Below the pieces are notes generated by a model. The model saw nothing but the letters and a program-made list of their open reading frames with translations. It was not told the DNA's origin and did no database searches. Made by a program: the position numbers and the translations under genes. A stretch of 64,000 nt of DNA from GCA-2746795 sp964643965 (lineage in GTDB: Bacteria > Chloroflexota > Anaerolineae > Promineifilales > Promineifilaceae): assembly GCA_964643965.1 (NCBI GenBank), contig CAZXVH010000003.1:1-64000 (forward strand), written 5' to 3'. Positions 56,109 to 63,647 of the stretch are shown here, piece after piece (the stretch's first letter is position 1; every line of letters starts with the position of its first letter).

Positions 56109-56206
56109 TCAGACCGCTAACCGTCCCCGGTTAGTTGCGGGTCATCTTTTAGGATGTAATTTTCAATCATGCCTTCATTATACGGCAACACCCCTCTCTT
56201 TGTCTA
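56109..56206 (-). promoter_or_regulatory. rocD promoter and structured leader
   Basis: On minus, TAGACA (plus 56201-56206) and TATAAT (plus 56177-56182) are 18 bp apart. The start point would fall at or beside an ATG at 56170. From there the leader holds nested stems, CTAACC/GGTTAG inside GACC/GGTC (plus 56109-56145), before the terminator hairpin. It could be an unrecognised riboswitch or a translation-coupled attenuator. I did not match it to a known class. Confidence 0.6.
56117..56170 (-). CDS. Possible 17-residue leader peptide before rocD
   Basis: A minus-strand ATG at the expected transcription start opens a reading frame MIENYILKDDPQLTGDG that stops at 56117. It would be translated from a nearly leaderless message. 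The stop falls inside the leader stem GGTTAG. No run of Arg, Orn-related or Pro codons is seen, so a classic amino-acid attenuator is not obvious. Confidence 0.3.
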   Translation of the reverse strand: MIENYILKDDPQLTGDG

Positions 56207-56264
56207 CCGCATTAAGTGGTTGAGACGTCCAGTTTTCAGGAGTTAGCGGTTTAAAAAATATAAG

Positions 56265-56591
56265 CTACTCTCCATACATTTCCGTAATAAGTTGCCGCAA
56301 CAGTCCGCTATCTTCTGGTGATAATTTATCCATCTTTTTAATTAGTCGTTGTTTGGAAATGGCGCGAATTTGATCCACAGCTATTTCAGATTGCTGTCCA
56401 GCGCACACAATTTGAATGCGACTGCGCCATGTGGGATGCAGACTTGTAGTTAAGGGGCAAGCCACAATCAAAATGCCATCTTCTGTTTCTTCCAGCAGCA
56501 CAAGATTGCCAACCCATATTTAGAGATGATTTTTTTTTGGCAATCTAATGCCTCGAGAATTACCAATTTTAATCAACTTTGCTTCCAACAT
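56265..56591 (-). pseudogene. Collapsed mazEF toxin-antitoxin remnant
   Basis: Reading minus from 56591 gives MLEAKLIKIGNSRGIRLPKK then NHL and a stop at 56520-56522. This is the N-terminal strand of a MazE/AbrB antitoxin. In the same frame, directly after the stop, follows IWVGNLVLLEETEDGILIVA, then CPLTTSLHPTWRSRIQIVCA and a late AVDQIRAISKQRLIKKMDKL, the C-terminal two-thirds of a MazF/PemK toxin. The rest of mazE and the start of mazF are missing, so an internal deletion has fused the pair. The 78-codon GTG frame alone could still be translated but lacks the N-terminal MazF strands. Confidence 0.8.
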
Positions 56592-56665
56592 TATTACTCA
56601 GCTCTCACCTGTTTCTCGAAATATATACTGTAACCACAGGGCGAACAAGCTGTCCGCGCTCCGAT

Positions 56666-57481
56666 TTAGCTGCCAAAAAATGAATAGAGCAAATAACCAC
56701 TGCCCAAAAGGGCGCAGTAAACGGCAAAAATATAGAGACTGTGAGTACGCACCCAACTCAGCAAAAAATAAATACACAAATAACCCACCAGCGCTGCCGA
56801 AATAAAGGCGGCGGCATAGGCCGCCAGGCTGGTTGTCAACTGCGGCGTCGTGGCAATATCCACCAGGGAAAGCAAGCCCGCCCCTAAAATGACCGGCACA
56901 CCCAATAAAAAACTGTAACGCGCCGCCAGGGAACGATCCAGGCCGCGCAGCAGCCCGCCCACAATGGTACTGCCGCTGCGGGATAAGCCGGGGAAGAGCG
57001 CCAATGTTTGAAACAGGCCAATGACAAGGGTGTCGGTCCAGGTCATAGTACCAAAGCTCTTCTCGCCGGAGAGCAATTTTTCGCCCAACACCAGCAGCCC
57101 GGCCGTTACCAACAGGAAGAAACCCACCCAAACGGGCTGACTAAACATGCTGTCGAAGAAATCTTCCAACAGCAAGCCGGTCACGGCCGCTGGAATGCAG
57201 CCCACGACGATATACCAGCCCAACCGCGACTGGGTGCTGTTCATGGGCTTGCGCTCCCGGAGACCGGCGAGAACGGCCGTTACTATCTCCCACAAATCCC
57301 GCCGAAAATAAACCAACACAGCCAGCAGTGAACCCAAATGCACCAACCCCACCATCGTCAGGTCTGGCGGCGTCATCTTAAAAATTACGGGCAGCAAAAC
57401 GAGGTGCCCGGAACTGGAAATCGGGAGAAACTCCGTCGCCCCTTGAATAATGCCTAAAATGATTGCTTCAATAATATTCAT
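56666..57481 (-). CDS. uppP: Undecaprenyl-diphosphate phosphatase (UppP/BacA)
   Basis: This membrane enzyme recycles the lipid carrier for peptidoglycan and other polymers. Around eight membrane helices are present. The signature GIIQGATEFLPISSSGHLVL lies near residues 11-30 and the second motif GLFQTLALFPGLSRSGSTIVG near 155-175 carries the catalytic Arg/Ser. Length 271 is normal. It is a single gene; it fits the cell-wall theme of the mre and PBP genes. Confidence 0.96.
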   Translation of the reverse strand: MNIIEAIILGIIQGATEFLPISSSGHLVLLPVIFKMTPPDLTMVGLVHLGSLLAVLVYFRRDLWEIVTAVLAGLRERKPMNSTQSRLGWYIVVGCIPAAVTGLLLEDFFDSMFSQPVWVGFFLLVTAGLLVLGEKLLSGEKSFGTMTWTDTLVIGLFQTLALFPGLSRSGSTIVGGLLRGLDRSLAARYSFLLGVPVILGAGLLSLVDIATTPQLTTSLAAYAAAFISAALVGYLCIYFLLSWVRTHSLYIFAVYCALLGSGYLLYSFFGS

Positions 57482-57504
57482 GAAAAATCCTTACAAAAAA
57501 TTGC

Positions 57505-57525
57505 GGAGTGCGGAGTGCGGGGCTA
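57505..57525. repeat. Short TGCGGAG heptamer repeat
   Basis: GCGGAGTGCGGAGTGCGGGG, three 7-bp units, lies between the SDR stop and the uppP start, again just downstream of a stop codon. Confidence 0.7.
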
Positions 57526-57529
57526 CTTG

Positions 57530-58375
57530 TCACCCGTCATCCTTTTGCCTGACCCGCTGGCGGAACTTGCGGGCGATTTTTAATACGAACCCGGTAGGGC
57601 CACTTTGCCTGGCGGCTACCATCAGTTGATAACGGCGACCGGGAACGCAGATGACGCGCCGGGGATTTAAAGAGCGTAAAGAGGTTTCTACCACTTCCGC
57701 TGCTGTCATCCACAATGTCACAGGTATTTTTGTCTTGTCAAAGTCTGTCATGGCCGCGGTGTCGTGGAATTCCGTCACCGTAAAGCCGGGGCAGAGCGCC
57801 TGGATGATAATACCGCTTTCTAACACTTCTGCTTGCAACGCCTGCGAAAAGACATTTAAATATGCTTTACTCGCCGGGTAATTGACATCCTCCGGAGATG
57901 GGAAGAAGGCGGAGATGGAAGAAACGTTGATGATAACCCCGCCGCCGCGCTTTGTCATGCCGGGCAGCGCCGCCCGGCACAGGCGCATCACTGCCATGAC
58001 TTGCACGTTTATCATTGCCATTTGCTGCGCCAGATCAGAGGCCAGCAGGCCGCCCGTCGTGCCGAAACCGGCATTGTTGACGAGGATGGCCAGATTGAGG
58101 TGGGCCAGGCGGGCTTCCAGGCGGGTCACATCAGCGTCGTCAGCCAAATCAGCGGCAATGATTTCTACGGTGACGCCATGCGCCGCTTGCAATTCTGCCG
58201 CCAGCGCCATCAGTTTCTTTTCCCGCCGTGCTGTCAACAGCAAATGATAGCCCGCGGCAGCCAACTGACGGGCAAACTCGGCGCCGATGCCGCTGGAAGC
58301 GCCGGTGATGAAGGCATAACTGCCGGGTGTGGGGGTGGGCAACGGCCGTTTTCCCGTTCTCCCTATCTTCATCAT
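57530..58375 (-). CDS. Short-chain dehydrogenase/reductase
   Basis: Classical SDR with the cofactor loop TGASSGIGAEFARQLAAAGYH near residues 24-44, NNAGFG near 103-108 and the active site ISAFFPSPEDVNYPASKAYLNVF (YxxxK near 165-169). The substrate is unknown. The C-terminal TEFHDTAAM and RRVICVPGRRYQLMVA resemble the DltE/YqjQ-like subgroup of membrane-near SDRs. It lies 48 bp after the lysC stop and could be read through from it. Confidence 0.88.
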   Translation of the reverse strand: MMKIGRTGKRPLPTPTPGSYAFITGASSGIGAEFARQLAAAGYHLLLTARREKKLMALAAELQAAHGVTVEIIAADLADDADVTRLEARLAHLNLAILVNNAGFGTTGGLLASDLAQQMAMINVQVMAVMRLCRAALPGMTKRGGGVIINVSSISAFFPSPEDVNYPASKAYLNVFSQALQAEVLESGIIIQALCPGFTVTEFHDTAAMTDFDKTKIPVTLWMTAAEVVETSLRSLNPRRVICVPGRRYQLMVAARQSGPTGFVLKIARKFRQRVRQKDDG

Positions 58376-58426
58376 GTTACCTTCCTTCCTTCGCCCAAAA
58401 CCCGCACCTGTTCACTGTCTCACCAC

Positions 58427-59839
58427 TCACGCCACAATCTCGCCATGAATACGCCGCACCGCTTCGGCCGTTTCATCTCCAGACACCACCAGGCTGATGC
58501 TGCACTCCGATGACCCCTGGGCGATGGCAATGATATTGACATGATGATTGCCCAGCGCCGTAAACAAACCGCCGGCAATGCCCGGCGTACCGCGCATCCC
58601 CGCACCCACAATCGTCACAATCGACACGTCAGACATCGCCCAAATGCGGTCAATGTCCTGGTTACGAAGTTCCCCGGCAAATTCAGCCTTTAACCCCTGA
58701 ATCACCAACGCCGCCGACGCTTCCGGCGTGGCAAAGCAGATCGATTGTTCCGACGAAGCCTGGCTGATGAGCAGCACACTGACATCTCTTTGGGCAACTG
58801 CGCCAAAGGTGCGGGCGGCAATGCCCGGTACGCCCAGCATCCCTTTGCCTTCAACGGTGATCAAACTCAGCGCTTTAATGGCCGTCACCGCTTTCACGCC
58901 GCCATTTACGCTGCCATTGTCTGGCACAATTACCGTGCCGGGATGATCCGGGTTGAAGGTGTTTTTGATGCGCAAAGGGATATTATTTTCCACACAGGGA
59001 CGCATGGTTTTGGGATGCAGCACCTTTGCCCCATAAAAAGCCAGTTCAGACACTTCCCGGTAACTTAACAGCGGAATCGACCTGGCGCCTGCCACCAGAT
59101 GCGGATCGGCCGTCATCACGCCGTCTACATCGGTCCAAATCCAAACCTCGTCCGCTTGCAAGCATCGACCCAAAATGGCCCCGCTGTAGTCAGAGCCGCC
59201 GCGTCCCAGAGTGGTGGTGACGCCGTTGACGGTGGCGGCAATGAAACCGGTGACGATGGGGATGCTGCCGTCATCAAGCAGCGGCTGCAGGCGGGCTTGC
59301 GTTTTGGGGATGGTTAGCTCAAAGTAGGGGATGGCGTTTTGGAACTGGTCGTTGGTGACGATCAGGTCGGTGGCGTCGATGGCTTCTGCTTTGTGACCCA
59401 ATTGGCGCAAATAGGCGGCCAGAATGCGCACACTCATCTGTTCACCCATGCCACCGATGATGTCCAGGGCGCGGGGCGTCAGTTCGCCCAATACCAGCAC
59501 GGCCTGGCATAATGCTTCGAAGCGGTCGATAAACTGGTTGTTTTCCGCCAGCACTTGCTGCCGCTCTCCTTCCGGGACCAGCAAGGCGTCGGTGGTTTCA
59601 TAATGAATCTGGCGCAGTTGAACGGCCGTTTTCTTATAAGTTTCCGCATCGCCAGCCAGCGCCGTCATCGCTCCTTGCAGCAGCAGATCGGTTACTTTTA
59701 CCGGTTTCGTGCCCATCGCTGAGACGACCACCGCCACCGCCCCCCATACCTTTTGAGCATTCAGGATGAGTTCGGCCGTTTCCTGAAATGCTTGAGCGCT
59801 ACCTACAGATGTGCCGCCAAATTTCATTACGAGTGTCAT
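58427..59839 (-). CDS. lysC: Aspartate kinase under SAM-I riboswitch control
   Basis: This enzyme phosphorylates aspartate, the first step to lysine, threonine and methionine. It has MKFGGTSVGSAQAF at residues 5-18, VTGFIAATVNGVTTTLGRGGSDYSGA near 196-222 and WTDVDGVMTADP near 234-245. Two C-terminal ACT domains (VEGKGMLGVPGIAARTF and IVGAGMRGTPGIAGGLF) provide feedback sensing. Length 470 is normal. The upstream SAM-I riboswitch means it is repressed when S-adenosylmethionine is plentiful, so this copy should serve methionine supply. Confidence 0.96.
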   Translation of the reverse strand: MTLVMKFGGTSVGSAQAFQETAELILNAQKVWGAVAVVVSAMGTKPVKVTDLLLQGAMTALAGDAETYKKTAVQLRQIHYETTDALLVPEGERQQVLAENNQFIDRFEALCQAVLVLGELTPRALDIIGGMGEQMSVRILAAYLRQLGHKAEAIDATDLIVTNDQFQNAIPYFELTIPKTQARLQPLLDDGSIPIVTGFIAATVNGVTTTLGRGGSDYSGAILGRCLQADEVWIWTDVDGVMTADPHLVAGARSIPLLSYREVSELAFYGAKVLHPKTMRPCVENNIPLRIKNTFNPDHPGTVIVPDNGSVNGGVKAVTAIKALSLITVEGKGMLGVPGIAARTFGAVAQRDVSVLLISQASSEQSICFATPEASAALVIQGLKAEFAGELRNQDIDRIWAMSDVSIVTIVGAGMRGTPGIAGGLFTALGNHHVNIIAIAQGSSECSISLVVSGDETAEAVRRIHGEIVA

Positions 59840-59855
59840 GATTTTCCTCTATTTA

Positions 59856-59890
59856 AAATAAAAATACCCCTTCCGGGAGGTGGGAAGGGG
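59856..59890 (-). terminator. Riboswitch expression-platform terminator
   Basis: On minus, CCCCTTCC and GGAAGGGG form a perfect 8-bp stem with an 8-nt loop, followed by TATTTTTATTT. It ends 17 bp before the lysC start and would form when the aptamer binds SAM. Confidence 0.9.
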
Positions 59891-59913
59891 CATGACCAGA
59901 CGCGGCTACGCCA

Positions 59914-60140
59914 CTGCTCATCTCCCAGAAGATTTCCTGACCGGAAATAAACTTCTGCCGGAATTGGCACCTGGGAAAGTAGTCTGGTAGTCTGGTAGTC
60001 TGGTAGTCTAGTAGTCTGGTAGCCACTGCTGCGACTATTTGACTACACGACTACACGACTATTTGACTACACGACTACACGACTAATTTCCTGGTTGCCG
60101 AGGCATCATCGGGCCGGTCCCTCCGCCTCTCTGGATAAGA
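59914..60140 (-). promoter_or_regulatory. SAM-I (S-box) riboswitch with an expanded P4 arm
   Basis: On minus the conserved 5-prime half reads CTTATCCAGAGAGGCGGAGG (plus 60120-60139), then GACCGGCCCGATGATGCC and GGCAACC. The 3-prime half reads GGTGCCAATTCCGGCAG (plus about 59955-59971) with GGGAGATGAGCAG (59914-59926) closing P1. These are the S-box core elements. Between GGCAACC and GGTGCC lies an insertion of about 110 nt made of 8-bp repeats: TAGTCGTG-type on one side and GACTACCA-type on the other. The arms are complementary, so P4 becomes one long stem. Confidence 0.93.
59979..60086. repeat. Two complementary 8-bp repeat arrays inside riboswitch P4
   Basis: On plus, five or six units of GTAGTCTG (59979-60021) are separated by CCACTGCTGC from six to seven units of GACTACAC/GACTATTT (60033-60086). 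TAGTC and GACTA pair unit by unit, with 3-nt internal loops. Confidence 0.9.
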
Positions 60141-60185
60141 AGTGTGTTCTTACTTTATAAGTTGGTTATGAGCAGAACTGCGAGG

Positions 60186-60235
60186 TTCTCCACAAAACGA
60201 TCCTGTTTTCCACAGTTTTGGGAGGAGTATCCACA
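60186..60235 (+). promoter_or_regulatory. Three DnaA-box-like sites in phase
   Basis: TTCTCCACA (60186-60194), TTTTCCACA (60206-60214) and GTATCCACA (60227-60235) match the TTATCCACA DnaA box with one or two changes and are spaced 20-21 bp, two helix turns. They lie just upstream of the lysC riboswitch. DnaA titration or regulation is possible. No dnaA, dnaN or AT-rich unwinding element is next to them. Confidence 0.5.
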
Positions 60236-60390
60236 GTTATAGGCGCGGATAGTAGCAAATGTAACGGCCGTTGTCAATGCTATTTTTGCCCAAAAAGAAC
60301 CGGTAGATTAAGGCATTTATTTACAGCAGCGCCTTCTTTGAGTCTATGAGCAGGGGCCGCAAAACGGCCGTTACCAGACCCACCTGCTCC

Positions 60391-60555
60391 ATGCCTAACA
60401 CCCCGTCACTGATGACCGTGTGAGCGCCCATTGAAGAGTCCGGAAGGCTGGGGGCGAAAAAGCTGGCAAAGTTGATTCGCAGCGAGGAAGTGGAACGGCT
60501 GACGCTGCTGCCAGCGGAACTGGTGGTACGAGAATCATATGCTGTGCGTGAGTGA
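60391..60555 (+). pseudogene. LacI-family regulator, C-terminal remnant with nonsense mutation
   Basis: The plus frame reads MPNTPSLMTV, a TGA at 60421-60423, then APIEESGRLGAKKLAKLI and LTLLPAELVVRESYAVRE. This matches the LacI/GalR effector-domain end, where TPPLTTVRxPxEEMGR is usual. The TGA stands where an Arg (CGA) is expected. Upstream sequence no longer resembles the family. An AACGGCCGTT palindrome lies at 60363. Confidence 0.7.
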
Positions 60556-60591
60556 ATTAAGAAATGAAAACTAAATAACCTGCGGAACTGA

Positions 60592-60642
60592 AATTAGAGA
60601 TTAGATACTCGACCAATTTCTAATTTCTAAATTCTAATTTTT
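60592..60642 (+). terminator. Terminator-like stem of TTAGAGA-type repeats
   Basis: AAATTAGAGATTAGA and CTAATTTCTAAATTCTAA are loosely complementary and are followed by TTTTTT. It lies between the LacI remnant and the MNT gene. It may derive from the same heptamer seen after opuCD. Confidence 0.45.
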
Positions 60643-60709
60643 TATAAGTTGCTTAATCCGCGTTCCCACGTGTCATCAGACCGAAACCTTATGCTACAAT
60701 GAGACCAAT

Positions 60710-61096
60710 ATGACAGCGCCATCTGACTCTCCCTCTGCCGTCTATCGGCAGAATTTTATAACAAGGCAGGCCAAACAACGTGAAGAGCGGGAAGCGAACC
60801 GGCTGGAAGCGTTGGCAAAAGTGAAAGCGGCAGCGCCGGCCATTGCTGCCAGCGTCTCTTCCGTGCAACAGCTTTATTTGTTTGGCTCAATCATATGTCC
60901 AGGCCAGTTTCACCAGAAATCGGATGTGGATATTGGGGTGGTGGGCACAACCGCCGAGGATTATTTTGAGTTATGGCGGCAGTTGGAAGCGGCTCTGCCG
61001 GAATGGCTCATTGATTTACGAGAGCTTTCATCCGCTTCATTTTTTGCAGACAGGGTAAAAAGAACGGGGCTATTAATTTATGAGCGAACAAATTAA
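60710..61096 (+). CDS. MNT-type nucleotidyltransferase (antitoxin candidate)
   Basis: Minimal nucleotidyltransferase domain with GSIICPGQFHQKSDVDIGVV near residues 54-73, the GSx9-10DxD motif that binds metal and NTP. A charged N-terminal helix (RQAKQREEREANRLEALAKVK) precedes it. In MNT/HEPN pairs the MNT enzyme neutralises the HEPN ribonuclease, in some cases by AMPylating it. Its 3-prime end overlaps the next gene by 17 bp, which is typical of such pairs. Length 128 is slightly long. Confidence 0.85.
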   Translation: MTAPSDSPSAVYRQNFITRQAKQREEREANRLEALAKVKAAAPAIAASVSSVQQLYLFGSIICPGQFHQKSDVDIGVVGTTAEDYFELWRQLEAALPEWLIDLRELSSASFFADRVKRTGLLIYERTN

Positions 61097-61547
61097 AGTG
61101 CTGAAAGCTGAAATCAGAGATAGCGTCGATGCTATTTCCACCACATATGCCAAACTGCATGAAGTTAATCATCAAACGTATGATGAGGATACATGCATCT
61201 TGATTGCTTACCATTTGCATGTGATCTATGGTTTGTTTGAGAACTTGTTTACGCGCATTGCCGCTAATTTTGGTAATCACATTGATGATTCCACCCAATG
61301 GCATGCCCTGTTATTGAAGCGTATGTCTCTGGATATACCCGATATCCGTTTAGCCGTGATAAGCCAGGAAACCTATATTATGCTGGACGAGCTTCGTCGA
61401 TTCCGCCATATGTTTCGCAATGCGTATGTGTTGAAATTTGATCCTGACAGGCTGCGTCTTGTAGTCCGGGATGCACTGCGTCTAGAAACGTTGTATCCCC
61501 CTGATATTTTATCCTTCCAGAATTTTTTGGATTCTTTAAACGAATAA
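61080..61547 (+). CDS. HepT-like HEPN-fold protein (toxin candidate)
   Basis: An all-helical protein of 155 residues, overlapping the MNT gene. The C-terminal half contains LDELRRFRHMFRNAYVLKFDPDRL near residues 100-124, the conserved stretch of HepT-like HEPN proteins. The strict Rx4-6H ribonuclease motif is RFRH...RNAY here, so activity should be tested rather than assumed. With the MNT gene it forms a probable toxin-antitoxin or mobile defence-like module. No AACGGCCGTT is present in either gene, in line with recent acquisition. Confidence 0.8.
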   Translation: MSEQIKVLKAEIRDSVDAISTTYAKLHEVNHQTYDEDTCILIAYHLHVIYGLFENLFTRIAANFGNHIDDSTQWHALLLKRMSLDIPDIRLAVISQETYIMLDELRRFRHMFRNAYVLKFDPDRLRLVVRDALRLETLYPPDILSFQNFLDSLNE

Positions 61548-61744
61548 CGCTTATTTTGTAGGTTGAATGATAATAGGCGTGTTTAAGATAACGTGGTCGG
61601 CAACGTAAGAAATTCTCTGTCTCCGCGTTGAATTCCTCTCCCAACAAATGAGTGAAGACAATGGGGCTGCTGCCAGATTTTAGGGCTGCGCGTCGTGGCG
61701 TCTGCGTTCATGGCGAGGGATTAAACAATGAATGAAAGGGTTGG
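61548..61744. other. Spacer between HepT-like gene and TPR-like gene
   Basis: No gene is seen. A CTCTGTCTCCGCGTTGAA stretch near 61610 resembles the extragenic sequence near 34440. At the right edge ATCATCGTTTAACGA repeats begin, belonging to the next gene's 3-prime end. Confidence 0.4.
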
Positions 61745-62614
61745 TCAATCATCGTTTAACGAATCATCGTTTAACGAATCTTCAATTTGCTCCAGCACCT
61801 CAGCAGAAAGCGGTTTGGGCAGCGTGAATCCTGGAGGCAAGTTGGCGGCATCTGGGGCGTGATAATAGTCGATGGGAGTGGTGTATAACTCCTCGTTGGC
61901 CGCGAATTCCGCATCCGTTTCGCGCAGCTTTTGCCGCCAGCGCTTACCCTCTGTGCTGGAATAGGAAGGCAGCCAGGGGATTTGCTCTTGATGATCTCGC
62001 CACCAACGCACTTCCACCCACACCCGTCGTGCGTCCTGTTCTTCAGGGTACAAGGCTAATAATTCCTCCAGCAGTTCCACCGATTCCACAAAATAACCCT
62101 GGTCAGCATAGGTTTGCGCCACCCAAAACATGGCAGTTGAGGGGTCTTCGGTGCGTTTGATGGCTTCTTGGAAGATCGGCCAGGCCATCTCGCGCCCCTG
62201 CCGCTGCCCCAGCAGATAATCTTGCAGGAGCTGTCTTCTACCTTCTTCCAGCATCTCCTTGACATCGGCCGGACACAAATCTTCGGGGTCAATATCCTCG
62301 TCATATTTACGGTAGCGCCCTTCCCAGCGGCAAGTGTAGGCGTAGGAACGCGCCAGGCGCCGTCGCTGCTGCCAGGGGCGATCATCCCACTCGTCAATGA
62401 TGCGTTCTATGGCCCGGCGATTTTCACGGATGAGCCACGGGTCGTTTAGCGCCGTCAGCACGAGGTCGGAGGCTTCCTGACAATCGGGGAAAAATGAGAG
62501 GACGTCAAAGCAGATAGCGGCCGCATCCGGAGCGGTCAGGTCGTCTTCTTCCAATAATAAACGGGCGTCGGCCAACATTTTAATGATGTAGTCGGGGTAT
62601 TGTGATTCGTTCAT
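61745..62614 (-). CDS. Acidic TPR-like hypothetical protein
   Basis: A helical, acidic, Trp-rich cytoplasmic protein without signal peptide. Segments such as GREMAWPIFQEAIKRTEDPSTAMFWVAQTYADQGYFVESVELLEEL near residues 140-185 look like tetratricopeptide repeats. The C-terminus carries a perfect duplication DSLNDDSLNDD, encoded by a 15-18 bp direct repeat at the stop codon. It overlaps the start of its neighbour: it begins 4 bp before the mscS stop, so the two are translated together. Function unknown. Confidence 0.8.
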   Translation of the reverse strand: MNESQYPDYIIKMLADARLLLEEDDLTAPDAAAICFDVLSFFPDCQEASDLVLTALNDPWLIRENRRAIERIIDEWDDRPWQQRRRLARSYAYTCRWEGRYRKYDEDIDPEDLCPADVKEMLEEGRRQLLQDYLLGQRQGREMAWPIFQEAIKRTEDPSTAMFWVAQTYADQGYFVESVELLEELLALYPEEQDARRVWVEVRWWRDHQEQIPWLPSYSSTEGKRWRQKLRETDAEFAANEELYTTPIDYYHAPDAANLPPGFTLPKPLSAEVLEQIEDSLNDDSLNDD

Positions 62615-63456
62615 TTTGCCTGTGGAGAGTTGATAATTTGAATTTGGCGGGTGGGGAAGGCGATTTCGATGTCGTTTTCGGCAAAATCGATGCGGATTTC
62701 ATGGCGCAAATAGCGCTGGATGTCCCATTCAAAGCCAGGCAAGGTTTTGACCATGATGCGTAAGCGCACGGCCGATTCATCCAGGCCTTCAATGCCCGTC
62801 ACCACCGGCTTCTCAATCACTTGCGCCGCAAAGGGCGATGCTTCATCCAAGGTTTTGCCGATTTGCGTGAGCCGCTCAATTGCTTTATCGACATCGGCGT
62901 CATAGGTGATGCCCACTTCTACCAGCGCTCGTGACCAATCGCGGGATTTGTTGGCGACGGTGCGCACTTCACCATTGGGAATGTGGTAAATAGTGCCGTA
63001 TAAATCACGAATGACGGTTTTGCGCAGGGTGATGGATTCTACCGGGCCAGATACGCCGCCAATTTCCACCACGTCGCCAATGGTGAACTGATCTTCAATG
63101 AGAATGAATAAGCCGCTAATCATATCTTTAACCAGGGTTTGGGCCCCCAGCCCAAAGGCCAAGCCCACAAAACCGACGCTGGCCAGCACGGGGAAAATCG
63201 GGACGCCAAATTCTTCTAAAATGATAAGTAGGGCGGTGCCTATGATGACGACGGATCCCGTCGTCCATATCACCCGGCTGATGGTTTCAGTACGTTTGTC
63301 GAGCAAGCTGCCATCGACATCATCAAAACTTTGCACTCTGAGTTTGAGATGGCGAGTGACATAGCGCAGTACAAACAGCCCCACGGCCGCCAGCGCCAGG
63401 GTGATCAGGATGCTCAGGCCATGCGTTTGCAGCCAGGTTAAGATAGCGTTTATCAT
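62611..63456 (-). CDS. MscS-type small-conductance mechanosensitive channel
   Basis: This channel opens under membrane tension and releases solutes during osmotic downshift. Three membrane helices: about 10-30, 55-80 and 85-115, the last ending in GLAFGLGAQTLVKDMISGLF, the pore helix signature. The MscS beta domain follows with FTIGDVVEIGGVSGPVESI and YHIPNG. The ATG at 63456 has GAGG upstream; the open frame before it is spurious. It overlaps the next gene by 4 bp. It would complement the Opu importer in osmotic control. Confidence 0.94.
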   Translation of the reverse strand: MINAILTWLQTHGLSILITLALAAVGLFVLRYVTRHLKLRVQSFDDVDGSLLDKRTETISRVIWTTGSVVIIGTALLIILEEFGVPIFPVLASVGFVGLAFGLGAQTLVKDMISGLFILIEDQFTIGDVVEIGGVSGPVESITLRKTVIRDLYGTIYHIPNGEVRTVANKSRDWSRALVEVGITYDADVDKAIERLTQIGKTLDEASPFAAQVIEKPVVTGIEGLDESAVRLRIMVKTLPGFEWDIQRYLRHEIRIDFAENDIEIAFPTRQIQIINSPQAK

Positions 63457-63481
63457 ATTTTTTTCCTCATTTGGTAAATAG

Positions 63482-63634
63482 ACATCTATCATCTCAGAAA
63501 ATGGAGAAGTTTCAAATGGATACGAGCAGTATGATGCCAACGGGCAGTTAAAAAATGGAATGGGGGAAACTTATTTTAAGGATGGCAGCTTGGCTACTGT
63601 GGGCGCATACGTCGATTCAGAATTTTATTTGTGA
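63482..63634 (+). pseudogene. Possible fragment of a MORN/YwqK-like repeat protein
   Basis: The plus frame reads SENGEVSNGYEQYDANGQLK, then NGMGETYFKDGSLATVGAYV before a stop. Repeats with Tyr-x-x-x-Gly spacing resemble the end of MORN/YwqK-type proteins. No start codon or ribosome binding site is seen and an in-frame TAG precedes it, so it is a fragment if real. Confidence 0.4.
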
Positions 63635-63647
63635 ACGCTTACTTAAC

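Noticed and set aside
59860..60140. Lysine riboswitch or cobalamin riboswitch upstream of lysC
   Set aside because: The GGTGCCAATTCC and GGGAGATGAG core with the distant CTTATCCAGAGAGG half fits SAM-I and not the other classes.
60141..60300. Chromosomal replication origin
   Set aside because: Only three imperfect DnaA boxes, no AT-rich unwinding region and no dnaA or dnaN gene nearby. Kept only as DnaA-box-like sites.
60321..60431. A 36-codon minus-strand frame starting MGAHTVISDG
   Set aside because: It is antisense to and overlaps the LacI remnant, lacks a ribosome binding site, and has no recognisable family.
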